Shown: piece by piece, positions 23,150-51,443 of the stretch
How the letters are laid out: every line of letters begins with the position of its first letter
Position numbering within the stretch: the stretch's first letter is position 1
DNA from: Syngnathus acus
Taxonomy: Eukaryota > Chordata > Actinopteri > Syngnathiformes > Syngnathidae
Direction: 5' to 3'
DNA length: 64,000 bases
Assembly: GCF_901709675.1 (NCBI RefSeq)
Contig: NC_051100.1
Location: forward strand, 11,504,786 to 11,568,785
Notes under the pieces: model-generated
Told to the model about the DNA's origin: nothing
The model's input: the letters and a program-made list of their open reading frames with translations, nothing else
Database searches by the model: none
Translations under genes and position numbers: made by a program

Positions 23150-23881
23150 TCACAATAGGGAACATTTTCTAATAGAAGATCCTCTCTGGGTCGAAGCACT
23201 GTGAGAAAAGGACCAATAAAACACCCCCAAAATCCTTGAAAAGGCTAAGACTACAATATTTTATAACTGTGTGAAGACATGGACTCACAGAGTCTTCCGT
23301 TGTCAACGTGCTCCATTTGAAGGACGCCCTGGCGTAGGACTGTTTCCACATCTGAGGCCATTTGGATCATCTGGAACAGAACACACGTTTAATGGTCTCA
23401 AAAGTCCTCCAACAAAATGGCTTACTATACTTTGTTTACCTTCTCAATGTTTTCTTCTGACGATTCATGTTTATTTTTACAGAACTCCTCGTTGATTTTT
23501 GACTTTGCAGCTGTTTGAAAGAAAAAAAGTTAATATACCTGATAGTTACTGTAAAAGCAGTCTTTTTTTAGTTTACTTTCACTTCCGTAATCGAGTCAAG
23601 TCAGCACTCCTATTTTTACTCAACTATTTTTTTTAAGTGTTGCTATCAAGTGACAAGTGAAAAACTGACCTGTCAGTGCTCTCTCGTCATCTTTGAACAC
23701 AGCCATCCTCGTTCTGTGCAAAGACTTGAACACGCGTAAGACCTGCACGAACATCAAACATGCGTGTTGGCTAAATTAAACCTCTACCACTTCATTCTTG
23801 CATTAAGCAAAGTCAAAAATGGTAAAATAATCGTATTTAATTGTATTAAGGTTTGCTGCTCACCTTCACGCGAGTACCCAT
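23150..23881 (-). CDS. lyrm7: lyrm7, complex III assembly factor, altered C-terminus
   Basis: LYRM7 is a mitochondrial matrix LYR-family chaperone that holds the Rieske iron-sulfur protein before insertion into complex III. Five exons: 23881-23864, 23742-23670, 23510-23440, 23370-23289 and 23199-23150, giving 97 residues (human 104). The N-terminus VKVLRVFKSLHRTR is the LYR region, followed by KSKINEEFCKNKHES and MASDVETVLRQGVLQ. Frame is kept at every junction. The last exon reads LLRPREDLLLENVPLL and stops. In relatives this stretch continues ENVPYCD; here a run of four C (minus strand) where three would restore YCD shifts the frame and ends the protein early. This could be a true variant or a base-call error. 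The gene is head to head with hint1. Confidence 0.9.
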
Positions 23882-24048
23882 TTTGACTTATTGGCGTTTA
23901 CTTCCGCCTTCGATATGTCAAAGACCAATCAGAGCAAATTTTGCAGTGACGTTAGAAAGCAACCAATCAGCTGTCAGCGAGCTCCGCCTCTCAGAAGCGA
24001 TACCGCCCTTGTCTATAGTCAGTGTGCGACTGCGCCAAGTTTGCGACC
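23882..24048. promoter_or_regulatory. bidirectional lyrm7/hint1 promoter
   Basis: Only 167 bp separate the two divergent start codons. It holds two CCAATCAG boxes (CCAAT at 23935 and 23963) and an inverted one (ATTGG at 23890), NF-Y type. A CRE-like TGACGTTA lies at 23947, GC-rich CCGCC words and an ETS-like CTTCCG near 23902. There is no TATA box, the usual design of a housekeeping bidirectional promoter. Confidence 0.8.
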
Positions 24049-25429
<1,381 letters not shown>

Positions 25430-25490
25430 CACCTCCGCGCCACAATGTCTTTTCCTGTGGTTGAAGTGAATGTGCTTGTTTAACTGTGGT

Positions 25491-25496
25491 AATAAA
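25491..25496 (+). terminator. poly(A) signal of hint1
   Basis: AATAAA 62 bp after the hint1 stop codon. Confidence 0.8.
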
Positions 25497-25696
25497 ATTG
25501 GTTGAGAGCACTCAAAACTCAGTCTTCTTGAAACATATATTTTTTGTAGCTGTACATACAACAGTTTTGGTGGTCTTCTACTAAAGATTATGCAAGTGAC
25601 CTAGGGAGGAACCCACCCCCCCAAAAAAAACTACAATGAGCAACATTTTCACAATCTAAAAGTCAAGCCAAACATTGAAGAGTGGATGTCTCTTGA

Positions 25697-25702
25697 TTTA
25701 TT
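25697..25702 (-). terminator. candidate distal poly(A) signal of cep170
   Basis: AATAAA on the minus strand about 1.56 kb past the cep170 stop. A second candidate lies near 26660. Use of the distal one would leave only about 170 bp to the hint1 3' end. Confidence 0.45.
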
Positions 25703-27257
25703 GACAGTAAATTTGCAGTTTGAACAAATATAAAATACATAAAACATCCACAAAATATTAAAAAATAAATAAAAATTGGCTTTGTTTTCTCTTTACAAAC
25801 AAAATAACTGATCAGACAACACTGAGACTTGGAAACAAATGAAAACCTACTGGTACCAAATATTAACTTCAAATGTTTTACTTAATCTAAAAAAAAAAAA
25901 ATAGTATGTGCCCTGCCCTTGGTTGGCAACCGGTTCAGGGTGTCCCACGCCCGCGACCCCCGTGGGTACAAGCGGTATAGAAAATGGATGGATTTGAAAG
26001 TAAAACCCTGGGGCACAAAAAAATAAAACAATTTACAAAAGATTTCTTTCCCCAACATCTTTTGTTCTTCACTTTCAGCATCAGATCTCATTAGCCTAAG
26101 TACGACCATTGAACGTCAAGAGTTTTGAAGATGAAAAGCCATTGGGGAAGTGGTTTAAGACGTTTAGTGGATACACGCGGACAAAGCCGCAGGATTTTTG
26201 CTCGGCTCCTTGAGCACAACGTACATAACATGAAGCCACACGCTACAATCAGAAAAAGAGGGACGGAGCTGAGATGTTCAGCAGCTTCTTAAAGCGCAAA
26301 GTGACACAAATTAACAAAATGACTACAAAACAACATCAGTATTGAAATATTATAAAACAGCAAGTTAATACATTTTTTTTTCCTCCTCCAAAATTGAAAT
26401 TGAAGTATAAAAAGTCTAATTGCAAATCATAGGACACGTCAAGTGCTGCTACAAGCTTCATGGCATCGCATCCAACAGGCCAAATCAAGATAAGGCAGCA
26501 AAGACATAAGTTAATGAGCTGAGCTGCACGTTAGAGTCATCAACTTTGGTAAGTGGCTATTGTTTTGGATTTTTATGGTAAATAGCCACACACACAATAT
26601 GTAACTAGTAGGATGACAAGTCTCAGTTTTTCACATGCTACTACTGGGCAAGTAAAAGGTTTATTTATATATTGACAAAAATGAAAGACTTATTGGGCGG
26701 ACTGTCAAGTGTTGAATTGTGTATAAAACTGCATCGGTTGACTTGTGAAATAACGGGACCATTTCCAGTACAAAGTGTCTGTTTTTCAATGTCACATTAA
26801 GGCGGCAGCTGCTTTTAATACTCAAGTGCAAAAAAAGGCTGTAAAATATGCATTCTGTTGGTCTGAGAAGTTTGATGGAGACTCTTGTTGGAGGGACGAT
26901 GCTTTTAAGGCAAGACCTTAATGGCAAAGTGTTTGTTCACGTGCCGGATGAACTGCTCGTGTTCATTTGTGGCTCCATCGTATCATTCATTTTTTTTAAG
27001 TTTTCAGTTGACAATCAAAAAAATAACTAAAATGCCCTTTTGTCAGATCAAAAATACAAAAATGGAAAAACCTTCGTATTTAAACTGGCAGGTTTTCTGT
27101 CTGCTTTTTTTCTTTAATTTACAGGATTTTAACTTTTTTTTAAAAAAATGATCAGGATCAAGTGGCAAATCTTAGTAAAACTCAAACAGATTTTTTTATT
27201 GCTTTTCGATTGCCAATTGTAACTTATTTAAACGAACAATAGCTGGACGATTTTGTC
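25703..27257 (-). other. cep170 3' UTR
   Basis: Between the stop codon and the candidate poly(A) signal there is AT-rich sequence with one SINE fragment and no other gene. Confidence 0.5.
25907..25994 (+). mobile_element. SINE 3'-end fragment in cep170 3' UTR
   Basis: Matches the 3' part of the hint1-intron SINE in opposite orientation: GGCAACCGGTTCAGGGTGTC, then CCGCGACCCCCGTGGG and AAAATGGATGGAT, with an internal deletion. Confidence 0.75.
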
Positions 27258-40818
<13,561 letters not shown>

Positions 40819-40826
40819 CTACAGGG

Positions 40827-43800
40827 GTCAACGGAGATCACATCAAAACACGTTCTGGTGTCCATTCTGCTCGCCGGTAGGTGGAATGAGGTTGCTCAGC
40901 GCCGCAATATGACGCCCGGCTGAATCTTATGACACATCGGCACGTTTTCTCCTCCTCTCGCACTGATCATTACCAGATGTCGGAGGAGGAAGTGATGTCG
41001 GAATGTTGGCCGGCCTTCCCAGCAGGACAGTTAGCTCTCCCCCGCCCCACCCTTACCACCGCCCTCGCTCGCCTTCCTTCGCATGAGCTGGAAAGGAGGT
41101 CAAACAAAAACACGCTGACTGGCAAGTTGCAATAGCCCCGTGAAGTGAAGTTATTCTGGCTCTGGCCAGAGACGAAAACAACGTGAGCAGAATTGAAGTC
41201 GTCTGACTGGCTGTAAATCACAGCACGAGAGGTCATTTTCGTCATTGAATTTTCCGCCGCGTTGTCACAAGATGAAGGTACAACAATTTTGACTTGCGAC
41301 TGGATGGCGAAACGAGCACGAGTTACATCTTCGTTTCGGTCTTGCTCCTTAAACATTTCTCACCTTTTTGAAGGAGGCACTGAAATAGGCACGTGCAAAA
41401 AGGAAGAAAAGTTTGCCAAAGAGGGAATTAAGCGCGTCTCTACTTGACCTTGTAAGTACTTGGTAGTACACCAACTCAATCATCCCTCGGGTAGAAATTT
41501 TAATCAACAATATTCGCCATCATTCGTTGTGCCGTAGCGCTTTGCCTCTATTTTCTAAAAGTGTCAAGCAACAGTCATGCTGCAGTAAATGAAGAGGAAT
41601 GGCCATCTCATGCTTTTAGCAGGAATTCCCCAACCCATAGACCTCGACACACACACACACGCACACACACACACACACACACACAAACAGCCTGGGGAGT
41701 GAAAGGGTGGGCTTATTCTGAAATGACAGAGTGCTTTGTGCGGAGGAGTCAGGAAGAAGAGCGCTTCCTGCAGAGGAGGGCACTCGTCCTTGTCGAGCTT
41801 TTGAAATCAAAAATGAATGGCAAACCGTTCATGTCAACACTGTAACATAGTTTATCTGCTGCAATAACTTAGTAGGTTGTTGCCAGTACAACGTTCGTTC
41901 GGCTTCCGCCGGGTGTGCGGCATGTTGAGTTGATACAACATCTGGCTGAGCATGATGATGGGTTGACTCACACGCTTGACCCATAACACACACGCACTAA
42001 CGTAAGCGGAACAGATAGTTGAAGTGGGAGCTGTTTGGGGAAGAAAGGCCAACCGACTCACGCCGCGGACACACTCGCCAAACTCGTCCCTCGTAGAAGG
42101 GCGCGGTTGTCCGCGGCACAAGAACAAGCATGGTTGAAAAAGTGCTTTGTCTGTTTAAGTTCATCAGGTGACAACAAAAGGATGGAAGCCGCCTCAAGGC
42201 ATGAGTAAAAAGCAATTCAAAGGTAAAGTGTTGAAAATGCTGACCTGGGATCAAGATGAGTAACAACAAACAAAGTCATTGTCTTTGTGAGCTTTGAGAT
42301 GTTCCGAGAGCACAAAAAGACTAGCCTGGACCCCGAGGGCCCGCAGACCAAAAACTAAGGCGGCATGTAAAGACTAAACGACTGAACAATCTGTGGTCAG
42401 TCAGTCAGACAGACAGAGGGGGCTCTATTGTCATCACTTGAGGCCATTGAAGATAAACACACACACAAACAAAGCATCCGTACAATCAATAGCTTCTCTT
42501 CCAGCAGACAAAATGGAGCATGCTCCTTGTGAAACAATGACGACGTAGCTTTCTGTACGTTAATGTGTGTTATTGTGGCTTGCTAATGTAGCATGAGGGT
42601 GGGCGGGGCTTGTCCCATACGTGAGCATATGGCACTAAAAAGGGAATCGCACAAGCAGTTGGCGAAAGGAACAAACAAGCACACCTCTATTTAGCCAGCA
42701 CCCGTTTCCCTTGTTGCATTGTTATTGGCACACACACCCACAAAAACACACACTGCAGGCTGTCGGACACAATGCGCCCACATGCTCAGTGACCTCTGTG
42801 CACCTTATGACCCACATTTGGAAATATCATGCAGCTTCATGGACATTATGAACTGTGCAGCAATCCACTACAATACATTTTCTTTACTACTGAGGTCAAG
42901 TGTTAGGGCTGACAAAAAAAAATACAAGTCACCCAAAAAGCTGCCAATTTTGGCACCAACGAACACAACAGTCAAAATATCTCAATGCTCATCTGACAGC
43001 AGGACGCAAGCCCTTAAGCAGAACATGTGATCACTTCTCCAAAGTTGATGCTATGCTGGTGTGAAAGCCGGCAGCAGAGCACAAGAAAAAAACAGGGAAC
43101 TGCAAAACGTCTATGGGAACTGCAAAACGTCTATATCAGCGTAACAACAATCAGAATGAAACCAGAACCGCTGCACAAATAAGACATCCATATCTGAAGC
43201 ACAAAACAAAGTAGGAAGGCGTCTGTCACACCCAGAGACAGATGTGAGAGTCACTTGTGTGTGTGTGTTTTTGATGTGTAGTTAAATGCAGGAAAACTAA
43301 GTGGAGGAACGCCCATCATGTTCCACAACGAGGGAGCTGAAAACATTCGACACCACTGACTTTCCAGTTCATCATCGCGGAAAAGCTACATGACCTTCTT
43401 GGACATTTCGACTCGGGCAAAAGTGAGAGCCGCTGTTGCTATTTTTACTCAAGGTGACGCTTATCAATGCCATCGGTTCTACTAAATGACATTAGCATAC
43501 AAAGTGGAACGCTCTGAAGTCAAACCAACATTTTTTTTTATGCCTCAAAAAGTCAAACGGAACCTGCAGCTACAAACAGTCATTGTGTGAGTAAGAGGGG
43601 ATTTCAGCCCAGTAAGCATTTTTCAAATTGCGCTCAATTTTAGGGGTCTCGCTGTAACGTGACACTCAAACATCACATAATCACAGAAGAAAGCAGAAGT
43701 CACTTCCTAAACTTCCTTTGGTACACAATGGCTGGCTGTGGCCAAGCCACACAACAACAAAGTCCTCAACTCAGTACAGAAAACATTTTCTGACCATGGA

Positions 43801-45045
43801 AGTGACAAAATGTGCTAAACTGACTTCTACACATGAGCTCAGGCTACTACTGGTCTTCCCAGCAATCACTTCCACTGGTCTGAGATCAGATTTACACACA
43901 AAAGCTGGAAGAACTGTGATAGTGATCCAGTTTATGTGGGAGCCACCCAGCCTACCACAGGCCACATTTGCAGAGAGGAAACGAAGAGAAATAAATGGCA
44001 GAGGGATGGAGAAAGAGGGACGAAAACTGAAGTGGATGGTATTATCTTAACATTCTATGGCTGCATGCCCAAACAATCTTGCAGCTGAGGAGGAGGAGCC
44101 AGTGACCAGCAACAACATAAATGCGTACAAAAACATTTCGGCTCAGTATGATGAGAGAAATGCAATGCATACAATGCATTTTTCTGGGATGTACAATGTG
44201 GTTTTATCACACTACAAAAAAAAAAAAAAATCAAGGTAAATAAACACAGCACAACAAAGACCTCATAACCAACCACACTTTTTCTGTTATAGTGACAGCA
44301 AATGTGAGCAGAGATGAAGGGTCACTCCAGCTCACATCTGCTTCATCAAAACAAAGTCCCCCCCCCCCCCCATATGAAAGAAGGGGGGTATCATCATACA
44401 GTAGCTTCCTATTCTAATAGAATAATAGAATAATATGTGACATTTGAGATGCTATCGCGTGTCAAATGAGACAAAGCGTGCACCATTGGACAGAACTCGT
44501 CTTTTTGGTGCATCCACGCGTGACCAGAACTGACTTTTCGCCGGCAAATCTTCAATGCAAATAAAAGCCGGCGTTTTGCGTGAAGATGTGACGAGTAGTG
44601 AGAGGCGATGCTTTCTTTTGGTTTCGCCATCGACACAACGCAACACAACAGTGCGGCTGGGGTCGGCCATCGCACGGGGCTCCATGTTTGGCTAACCAAC
44701 CCATTGTTTGTTTTTTTCCCAGCAAGATAAAAACCGTCATTTTACGTCATTTTCTATTTCTGCTATTAAGTTAAAATATTACTTGAAAACCCGTGACGTG
44801 GTAGCCCTGCTAATTCAACTGACGTCAAGAGATGAGCATCAGCGAGGCGACTTTCCTTGTCCTCCTCTCCTCATTTTTGCTACCGTCAACTTCACGTGCG
44901 CCTCACTGGTCGACTCCTTCCCCCAAATAATACGACGCCGGTTTGGTTTTATCTAATGAGCAAAAGTGTGATGTTTCCGTTCGTGACGTGGCTTGCTGTC
45001 CCGCTATGTGTTTAAGTGCGAGAGTGGATGGAGCCCAGCCCTACC
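40827..45045 (-). other. long first intron of cep170 (inferred)
   Basis: About 4.2 kb without a supported exon. It contains a CA repeat (41647-41685), a duplicated 20-bp word near 43095-43134, a C-run near 44358 and otherwise unremarkable sequence. Confidence 0.5.
41647..41685. repeat. (CA)n microsatellite
   Basis: About 18 CA units with one G interruption. Confidence 0.95.
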
Positions 45046-45420
45046 GTTGCTGCCGCAGTAACGTCTGGCTCCGGCCTTCTCTCCCGCGGTTCCTACTCGC
45101 TGCCGCTGGTTAGCCGGCAGCAGCCACACAGGGTCGTCTTGGAGATGTCGACCAGTTTCGACACATTCCGGTTTGGCGTTTCAAATTAAAAAAGACATGA
45201 GTGAAACAGCACAAAGGATCCGGTCATCGTAGCCCATTTGGTTCACGATTGTTCTGTTTTATTGTGAAAACATGACTTTTGTAGTTTTCTGTACATTACG
45301 TTCGTCTTGATACTGATTTTCCATCGCCCTCCCAAGCGCTTGTGTCGACACTACAGTCGTGGACGCTTCCAACTTGGCCAGAAGTTCCGTTAACCAACAC
45401 CGAGTGGGCGGGTTTCCTGG
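45046..45420 (-). promoter_or_regulatory. putative cep170 promoter and noncoding first exon
   Basis: A GC-richer block with a minus-strand donor candidate (CAACG then GTAGGG at 45044) lies about 4.2 kb upstream of the cep170 start and about 1 kb from the divergent rtkn2 start. No TATA box is clear. Placement is by inference. Confidence 0.35.
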
Positions 45421-46181
45421 TCGCATTGGTCACGTCTCAAATCCCCTTGTCATTTGCTCTATGGTAATCCAACTGCGACTTGCAGGCCCCAAATAAATAT
45501 CTCTATTTTCTATTTTCATCAAAATAACAAAAACAGATAACATATCAGGAGCTATCCACTAAACATTATAATGAACAATGCAATTAAAACATGACATTTT
45601 AATTTTGCAAAAAATTGTTGCTATTGAGTATATCCAAAGTGACATGTCAAAAAGTGAAACTCAAATCACGTCTGCTTTGTTTCAAGGTGACGCGGTGACG
45701 TAGCCTATTGTCAGTGCAACGGCGCTTGGTGTAAAATCATGTACGTGCCGGCCCGAGGGCGGAGTGGTTTGTTATATTCAATAAATCACAATGAATACCT
45801 CTTTTTGGATATTTTGTTTGATAGTACACTGTTTTACAAAAGTGTTACCAAACTACTTGCACACCCGTGTCTTCATTACAGTACATATATATAATTATCA
45901 TGATGATTGCGTCGACACCTATATTACGAATCAACAAATGCAATATGTGAATACAAAAACTTATGTATTATATTAATATATTATAATATTAACAGCTAAC
46001 TATTAGTAGCTGAAATTAACCGTGTCATCCTGTTTATATATTGAAAGAAATACTTTTGTTTGATAAAATTATTTAATGCCGGTTGACATTATTAACAAAT
46101 CGAACATCCCCATTTATTTGAAGTTGGAGCAGACACGTGCACGCGCTCTCCAAGCAGCGAATGAAAAAAAAATAATAAAAC

Positions 46182-49100
46182 ATGGACGACCAGCGGGATT
46201 TTCAAAATTCTAAACGAAACAAGAACTCAAGCATCGCCATCTCTGGTAGCTCTGCCGTGGCCATGGAGATAAAAAGGAAGAAAATACGAAAGAGTGCATT
46301 ATTCCAGCAAACGGAGGTAAGAATACAGTCTTGCCCAGATTCTGCTGTTTGCGTTGAGTCAAGTTGACAACTCGGTTGACGCCCGATTGGATCCAAACAC
46401 ACCGTAAAAAAGGAAAAGATAATAGCTTGCTAACGACATTGCTATTACATGAAATAACTCCTAAAACCTCAAATAACTTCGAATTTAGTTTGCTTAATAC
46501 TCGTAGCTTTATGTTTGATAGTCGTGTTTTGTAACAAAATGGCCAATGTAAAATGGACACAGAAATGCAAAAATATGGCAACTTTAACCTCGTACTATTC
46601 ATATCAAACAAGTTAGTACAATATGCATGCTATAAACTGCAATGCGAGTTATTACAAATGTTTTTGGTTACCTTGTTTAGTTTGACAAAAGTGAGAAAAG
46701 CTCTCAGAATGATGTTCTGCACAATGAACAACATTCAAAGAGAAGCCATCTCTTCCCATCTAATGTGTAAACAATTCTCCTGCAAGAACACAAACCTTCA
46801 AGAGAAGCTGGACTTTGAGGTGCGGATGCGAGAGGGAGCCTACAAGCTGCTGCAGGCCTGCAGTAAGAGAGAACAGATCCTCAGCGCCTCCAGGAACCTG
46901 TTGACCTGCAACGCCAGGATCAAGGCCTACATAGGTCACATGCAGACGACAAAGGAAGGGCACAATTTGACAGAAGTCAGCAGGTAATGTGTCAAAATCC
47001 ACTCAAACATTAATTTTGAAATATGGGGGATTATAGGTCAATATTGGGGTTCAGATTTCACGTGGACCTTTTCATATTTGTCATTTTAATTAGGATAAAA
47101 AGCTTAAAAATGAAATAGTTACATAGCAAAATAGCACACATTCAGCAGCAATTACATACATATTTACATTTATTCATAATCTATATTTTGTAATAAAATA
47201 TTAATTTGTAATGTACTACATTTCATCTTGGTTAACAAGAAGCAGAATGAACAATTAACTGGTGTATTTTTTTTCTACTCCCTTAAGTTGAACTCGCCCC
47301 CTTTTCCAACTTACTCTTCACTCACTGAGCTGTTTTGTTGCAACGATTGTAAATATCATTTTCAAACTGTGATTGTTGCAGCAAGTCAGAGGAGCGTGTG
47401 CCATGTAGAGGAACAATTGCTCTGTCTGGTGAGTTGCCATCTTGTTCTTTTGTCATGCCTCAGAACTGAGAAAAAGCTAAAGATGAGCCACTCAATTCAG
47501 AAGTTGCCACTTTGCTCTGTTGCAGGGCTTCGTATTCCATTGATGTGGAAGGATGAGGACCACTTCAACAACAGAGGAAGTGAGTTTCTCCTTCTAAGAT
47601 TGTCATTACTCCCTTTTTATTCTTAACCTTGTATTTTTATAGGCTCACGGCGGGTGGCCATCTTCTGCGTGATGCAGATGGGCTGCCAGGTATTTGACAC
47701 CAAGATGGCAGTGGTGGACAGATCCATTACGGACGTCTGCTTTGAAGAAGTCGCCATCTTGTAAGCACCTGCTGCACGCCACATACAAATGGACGTTTTG
47801 TTTTATTACCAATTATTCTTTTAATATTCTATCTCCGTACATATTTTGCATCATTTGCTTGAGTCATGCAACAGTGATTCCCAAATGCGGTGCGGTTTAA
47901 GATCTCTATGATCTTTAATAATGATAATATCGATCACGCGTTTCCAAATATGGCAGCAAAGATGCAGTTCCCGATTTTAAGCTGCGGGTGGAGCTGTGGA
48001 GCTGCGCTGCGGAGGACGAGCTCACCCTGGTCAACACACCGAAGAAGCTGGCAAAGAAGCTGCGGAATTCCTTGGGGAAGACCGCCGGGAAGAAACTCTG
48101 CCCTCTGCTGGATACTCCAGACCCCGACACCTTCCTCCAGCACAACCCGCTGCCGCCGTATGTTGTCGTTCGTGTTTTTTTGTTTTTTTGTTTTTTTTGT
48201 GTGTGAGCAGCCCACATCGCCACTGGCTGAACCATGCAGCCTTTGTCATGTCTCCTTGTAAGTTTTTCAACACCAAGTGAGTGCTGAAATGGGACGTTGA
48301 TTTAATGTGATCACAAGGGGGATTTGTCACAAAAATAAGAATAATAGAGGGGAGATGCCTTTGAATGCACTTTTTGAAGTCTGTAGCACACTGTGCTTGT
48401 ATAGTGAAGTGCTCTGTATTGTGTGTTCTTGTTCCAGAGGAGCCACGTTCAATCTGCTGGCCTACTCCACCATGAGACTGCCTGAGGCTGAAGGCACCTT
48501 CCAGTCCCATTCGCTGGTGGTCCTCCAAAATTGTAAGAAATCCAAACACATCTGGGGGTTTGCAGACTATTTTATGTATTCTGACTTTGTCAGGCACAAC
48601 TTCTTCTTTTTTTTTTTTTTTTTAAACCAATAATGCAAATATTTTCCCTTCTAGTGTTATGCGCTTATGAGTCCAGTTGTAGCTACAGATAAAAATATCA
48701 TCTCCTTGGGGGAATTCACTGAGAAATATATGTAGAATTGATTATCCCATCAATTACTCTGGTAAAAACACAGAAGAGGCTAGACATGGTTGCGGGCATC
48801 GCAAATGTGGTTTGACAAGTATTCTAGTTTTGAAGCAAAAAATATTGACAGCAAATGATTGTAGCTCTGCCTCTTATAGCTCACATACATTGCCTTCATC
48901 TGTTAAATGTAAACCTAATGTCAAGAGTTTTGGGCTGCTTTCCTCCCTGTCAGCTGATTGTTCGTCCTGGCTTCCACTTTACGGCAACTTGTGCTGCCGC
49001 TTGGTGGCCCAGCCTGCGTGTATGACGCAAATCGTGATGGCCGGCTATCTCGACCACAAGGTAACGTCTACTGCATTTGTTCTTCCAAGCCAGAGCTGGT

Positions 49101-51443
49101 CAAAGTCAAAACGATGTAACTGACATGTGTGTCCCGGTAGCAAAGCGTAGAGGGCCTGGAGCGCCGCTGCAGCCTCTACTGCGTGCTGAGCGCCGCCACC
49201 TTGTGTTGCTACTTCAGCCCGGAGGAGGCGGACGCCAAATTGCAGCCGGCGCTGCAGCTGGCCGTCAACAAGGTGGGGCCAGTCACCTTCGCAATCGGAC
49301 ACGCCTCTCTTCATTTCACGCTCGCTTAAGCTTGTTGATTAAAAATGACAATGCCGCATTGCCACTAAAACGGTGCGCTCGGCAATGAGGGAGAGAGGGG
49401 CAAGATGGCACAATTAGGAATGAATAAAAATCATTCAACGTTGATTTACTTAGAGGTGCTTGAAGGACTTGCACCTGCTTCCTCTTCTAGTGAACATTTG
49501 CCACACACAATGTGCTGTTTTCATGCTGCGTGTCAGGCTGTCATTTACGCTTTACTTTGAGCAGAGTCAAAACGGGATCTTTGGATGGCAGAGTGACTTT
49601 TTTTTTCAAGTTCATGAAAGAGGTTCGAAAGTCTGGAGATCGTAAAAATGTTTCTTCAAAAGCAGATGGAAAAGCAGTCTTCTGTTATAAGTGGGCCGTA
49701 AGAGCCATGTGTGCGGCTCCTCAACAAAATCAAATCGCTTCGAGTCAGCTCCAAAGTTTGCTAGCTACTCGTCGACTTTTCGTGCCCAAAGAAGCTGTTG
49801 TTTGGGTGCTTCCTTGCAGGACACTCGCATCCAGGTGATGGGAAAGGAGTCGGGAGGGAAGAAGTTTCGCAGTCTGTCCATCATCAACCCTTGGCCAGAG
49901 GAAAACCAGACTCAAGTCTTCACAGCAGACACCAGCGAGCAACTGGACCAGTGGCAGGAAGCGCTGCATCAGCACCTCTTTGATCAGAGTGAGTCCTCCA
50001 CTTGCAGTCAACCCCGAATATTGGGAGGGTAATGGTGTATTTGCATTTTCAAATTTGTCAAATGAGAAGATTAAAGTGCAATGTAATCACCACCTATTTC
50101 ACATATGACAATTTCATTACATTTCATCTGCTCAGGCAGACACTACAAACGATTAGCACGTATGGTAATGAAAAAACAAGAAGCCTGTGGCTAAGCTAGC
50201 ACCAACACTAAATTTGAATTGAACAAGAGTGTTTGGTGACATAATCTTACCGGCTGTTCGGGCGAGGTTTGTTTTTCAAGTTGGAGGGAAGCGTAAGCCT
50301 GCTACTGCTGATGTGTGCCATTATGTCCTGACGGGCTCCCGTAATGCTCCCGCCATGTTTGTAGTTCTTTGAGTAGCACTTCATCAAACTTCAGTTTGAC
50401 CTGCCAATAACATAATTTGAGGAAACAAAAAGAACAGAAATACTCGTTAGCAGTTCTCTAAATAAGAGGCAAAGTGTGCTTGCTTCATAACCCATGCAAA
50501 CAGTTCCATTTTTACACTATTCACTATGTTTGATGTAAAAAGAAAACCAACTGTGGGTGGGATCATTTTGTTGAGTGTGTCCATGTCCATTTGTTGGAAG
50601 AGTCAAGTTGTTGTCCTCTGCAGGTCAGTGGCTGCACTGCTGCGAGCAGCTCATGAAAATCGAGGCGGCGTCGCCACGGAAACCATCCCTCTTCCTCACT
50701 AAGCAAGCCGACTCTGTTTACAACGAACTGAGTGAGTTTTGTGCCGTATAGAAAGACCGATTAATTGACAATTAGCTCTTTTAAAGTGAGCAAAAATTGG
50801 AAAAATCTCCTCACAACCTCCATTTCTCAAGGCTTCACCGTATGTGGTCCTTGCAGGCATCAATTCTCCAGCCAAGATTGAGAGCATCACTGACATCATC
50901 CACAACAAGATTCAGGAGACTGACGGCCACTTCCTGATTGGTCAGCAGGAAGCCAGAGAGCCTCCCAATTGGTCGGCTCTTTTCGGCGGCTCCCGCTCAC
51001 TTGTATTGCAGGAGACGGCAGCTACTAAAGTTCTCTCACCAAGTCAAAGCTGCATGCCGTATTCAAGCCCCAAGCCTTGCTCCAACTCCACGCCCAATAG
51101 TGGCAAGAAACGGCGTGCCCCGCTTCCTCCCGCCACCCCCGATGCTCCGCCTCCTTGTCACGCTCCTCGCCCTGACAGACCTCCTCGTCCTCCTCTCTCG
51201 CACCCGCAGAAGGAAAACACTTCGCGGGTCAAATCCAAAACGGGAAGGCCGTCTCTGGATGCCAAATTTTCCGCCATCATCCAGCAGCTGCAGCAGCACA
51301 ACAACAAATATAGCGGGGGCGCTCCAGCACTGAGCCGCAAGAACGCGCCGCTCGCTTTCGCTCAGGTCGACAGACAAGGCGATGATGGTCCCGCACTGAG
51401 GAGCAATCTGAGGAAGTCCTGCCGAGAGAAGATGAACTTCTAA
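46182..51443 (+). CDS. rtkn2: rtkn2, rhotekin-2, Rho effector-like protein
   Basis: Rhotekin-2 is a Rho-binding-type scaffold linked to lymphocyte survival signalling. Twelve exons join in frame to 649 residues (human 609): 46182-46316, 46787-46983, 47382-47428, 47526-47579, 47643-47760, 47957-48157, 48438-48532, 48954-49060, 49141-49272, 49820-49988, 50624-50731 and 50857-51443. An HR1-like segment near 50-111 shows EVRMREGAYKLLQACSKREQ. The anillin/rhotekin region (about 127-310) has LRIPLMWKDEDHF, VDRSITDVCFEEVAIF, NTPKKLAKKL and WLPLYGNLCCRLVAQPACM. A PH domain runs about 311-420, ending QLDQWQEALHQHL. The tail has SPAKIESITDIIHNKIQETD and a proline-rich stretch. NTPKKLAKKL and the tail choose rtkn2 over rtkn. 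Exon 1, rich in K/R, is unlike mammalian starts. It converges on arid5b. Confidence 0.95.

Noticed and set aside
23169-23351. open frame ending CFDPERIFY as the lyrm7 C-terminus
   Set aside because: It reads through the intron donor at 23288; the spliced frame gives the conserved LLRPREDLLLENVP instead.
48031-48597. 188-codon minus-strand open frame
   Set aside because: Antisense to rtkn2 exons 6 and 7, with no recognisable domain.
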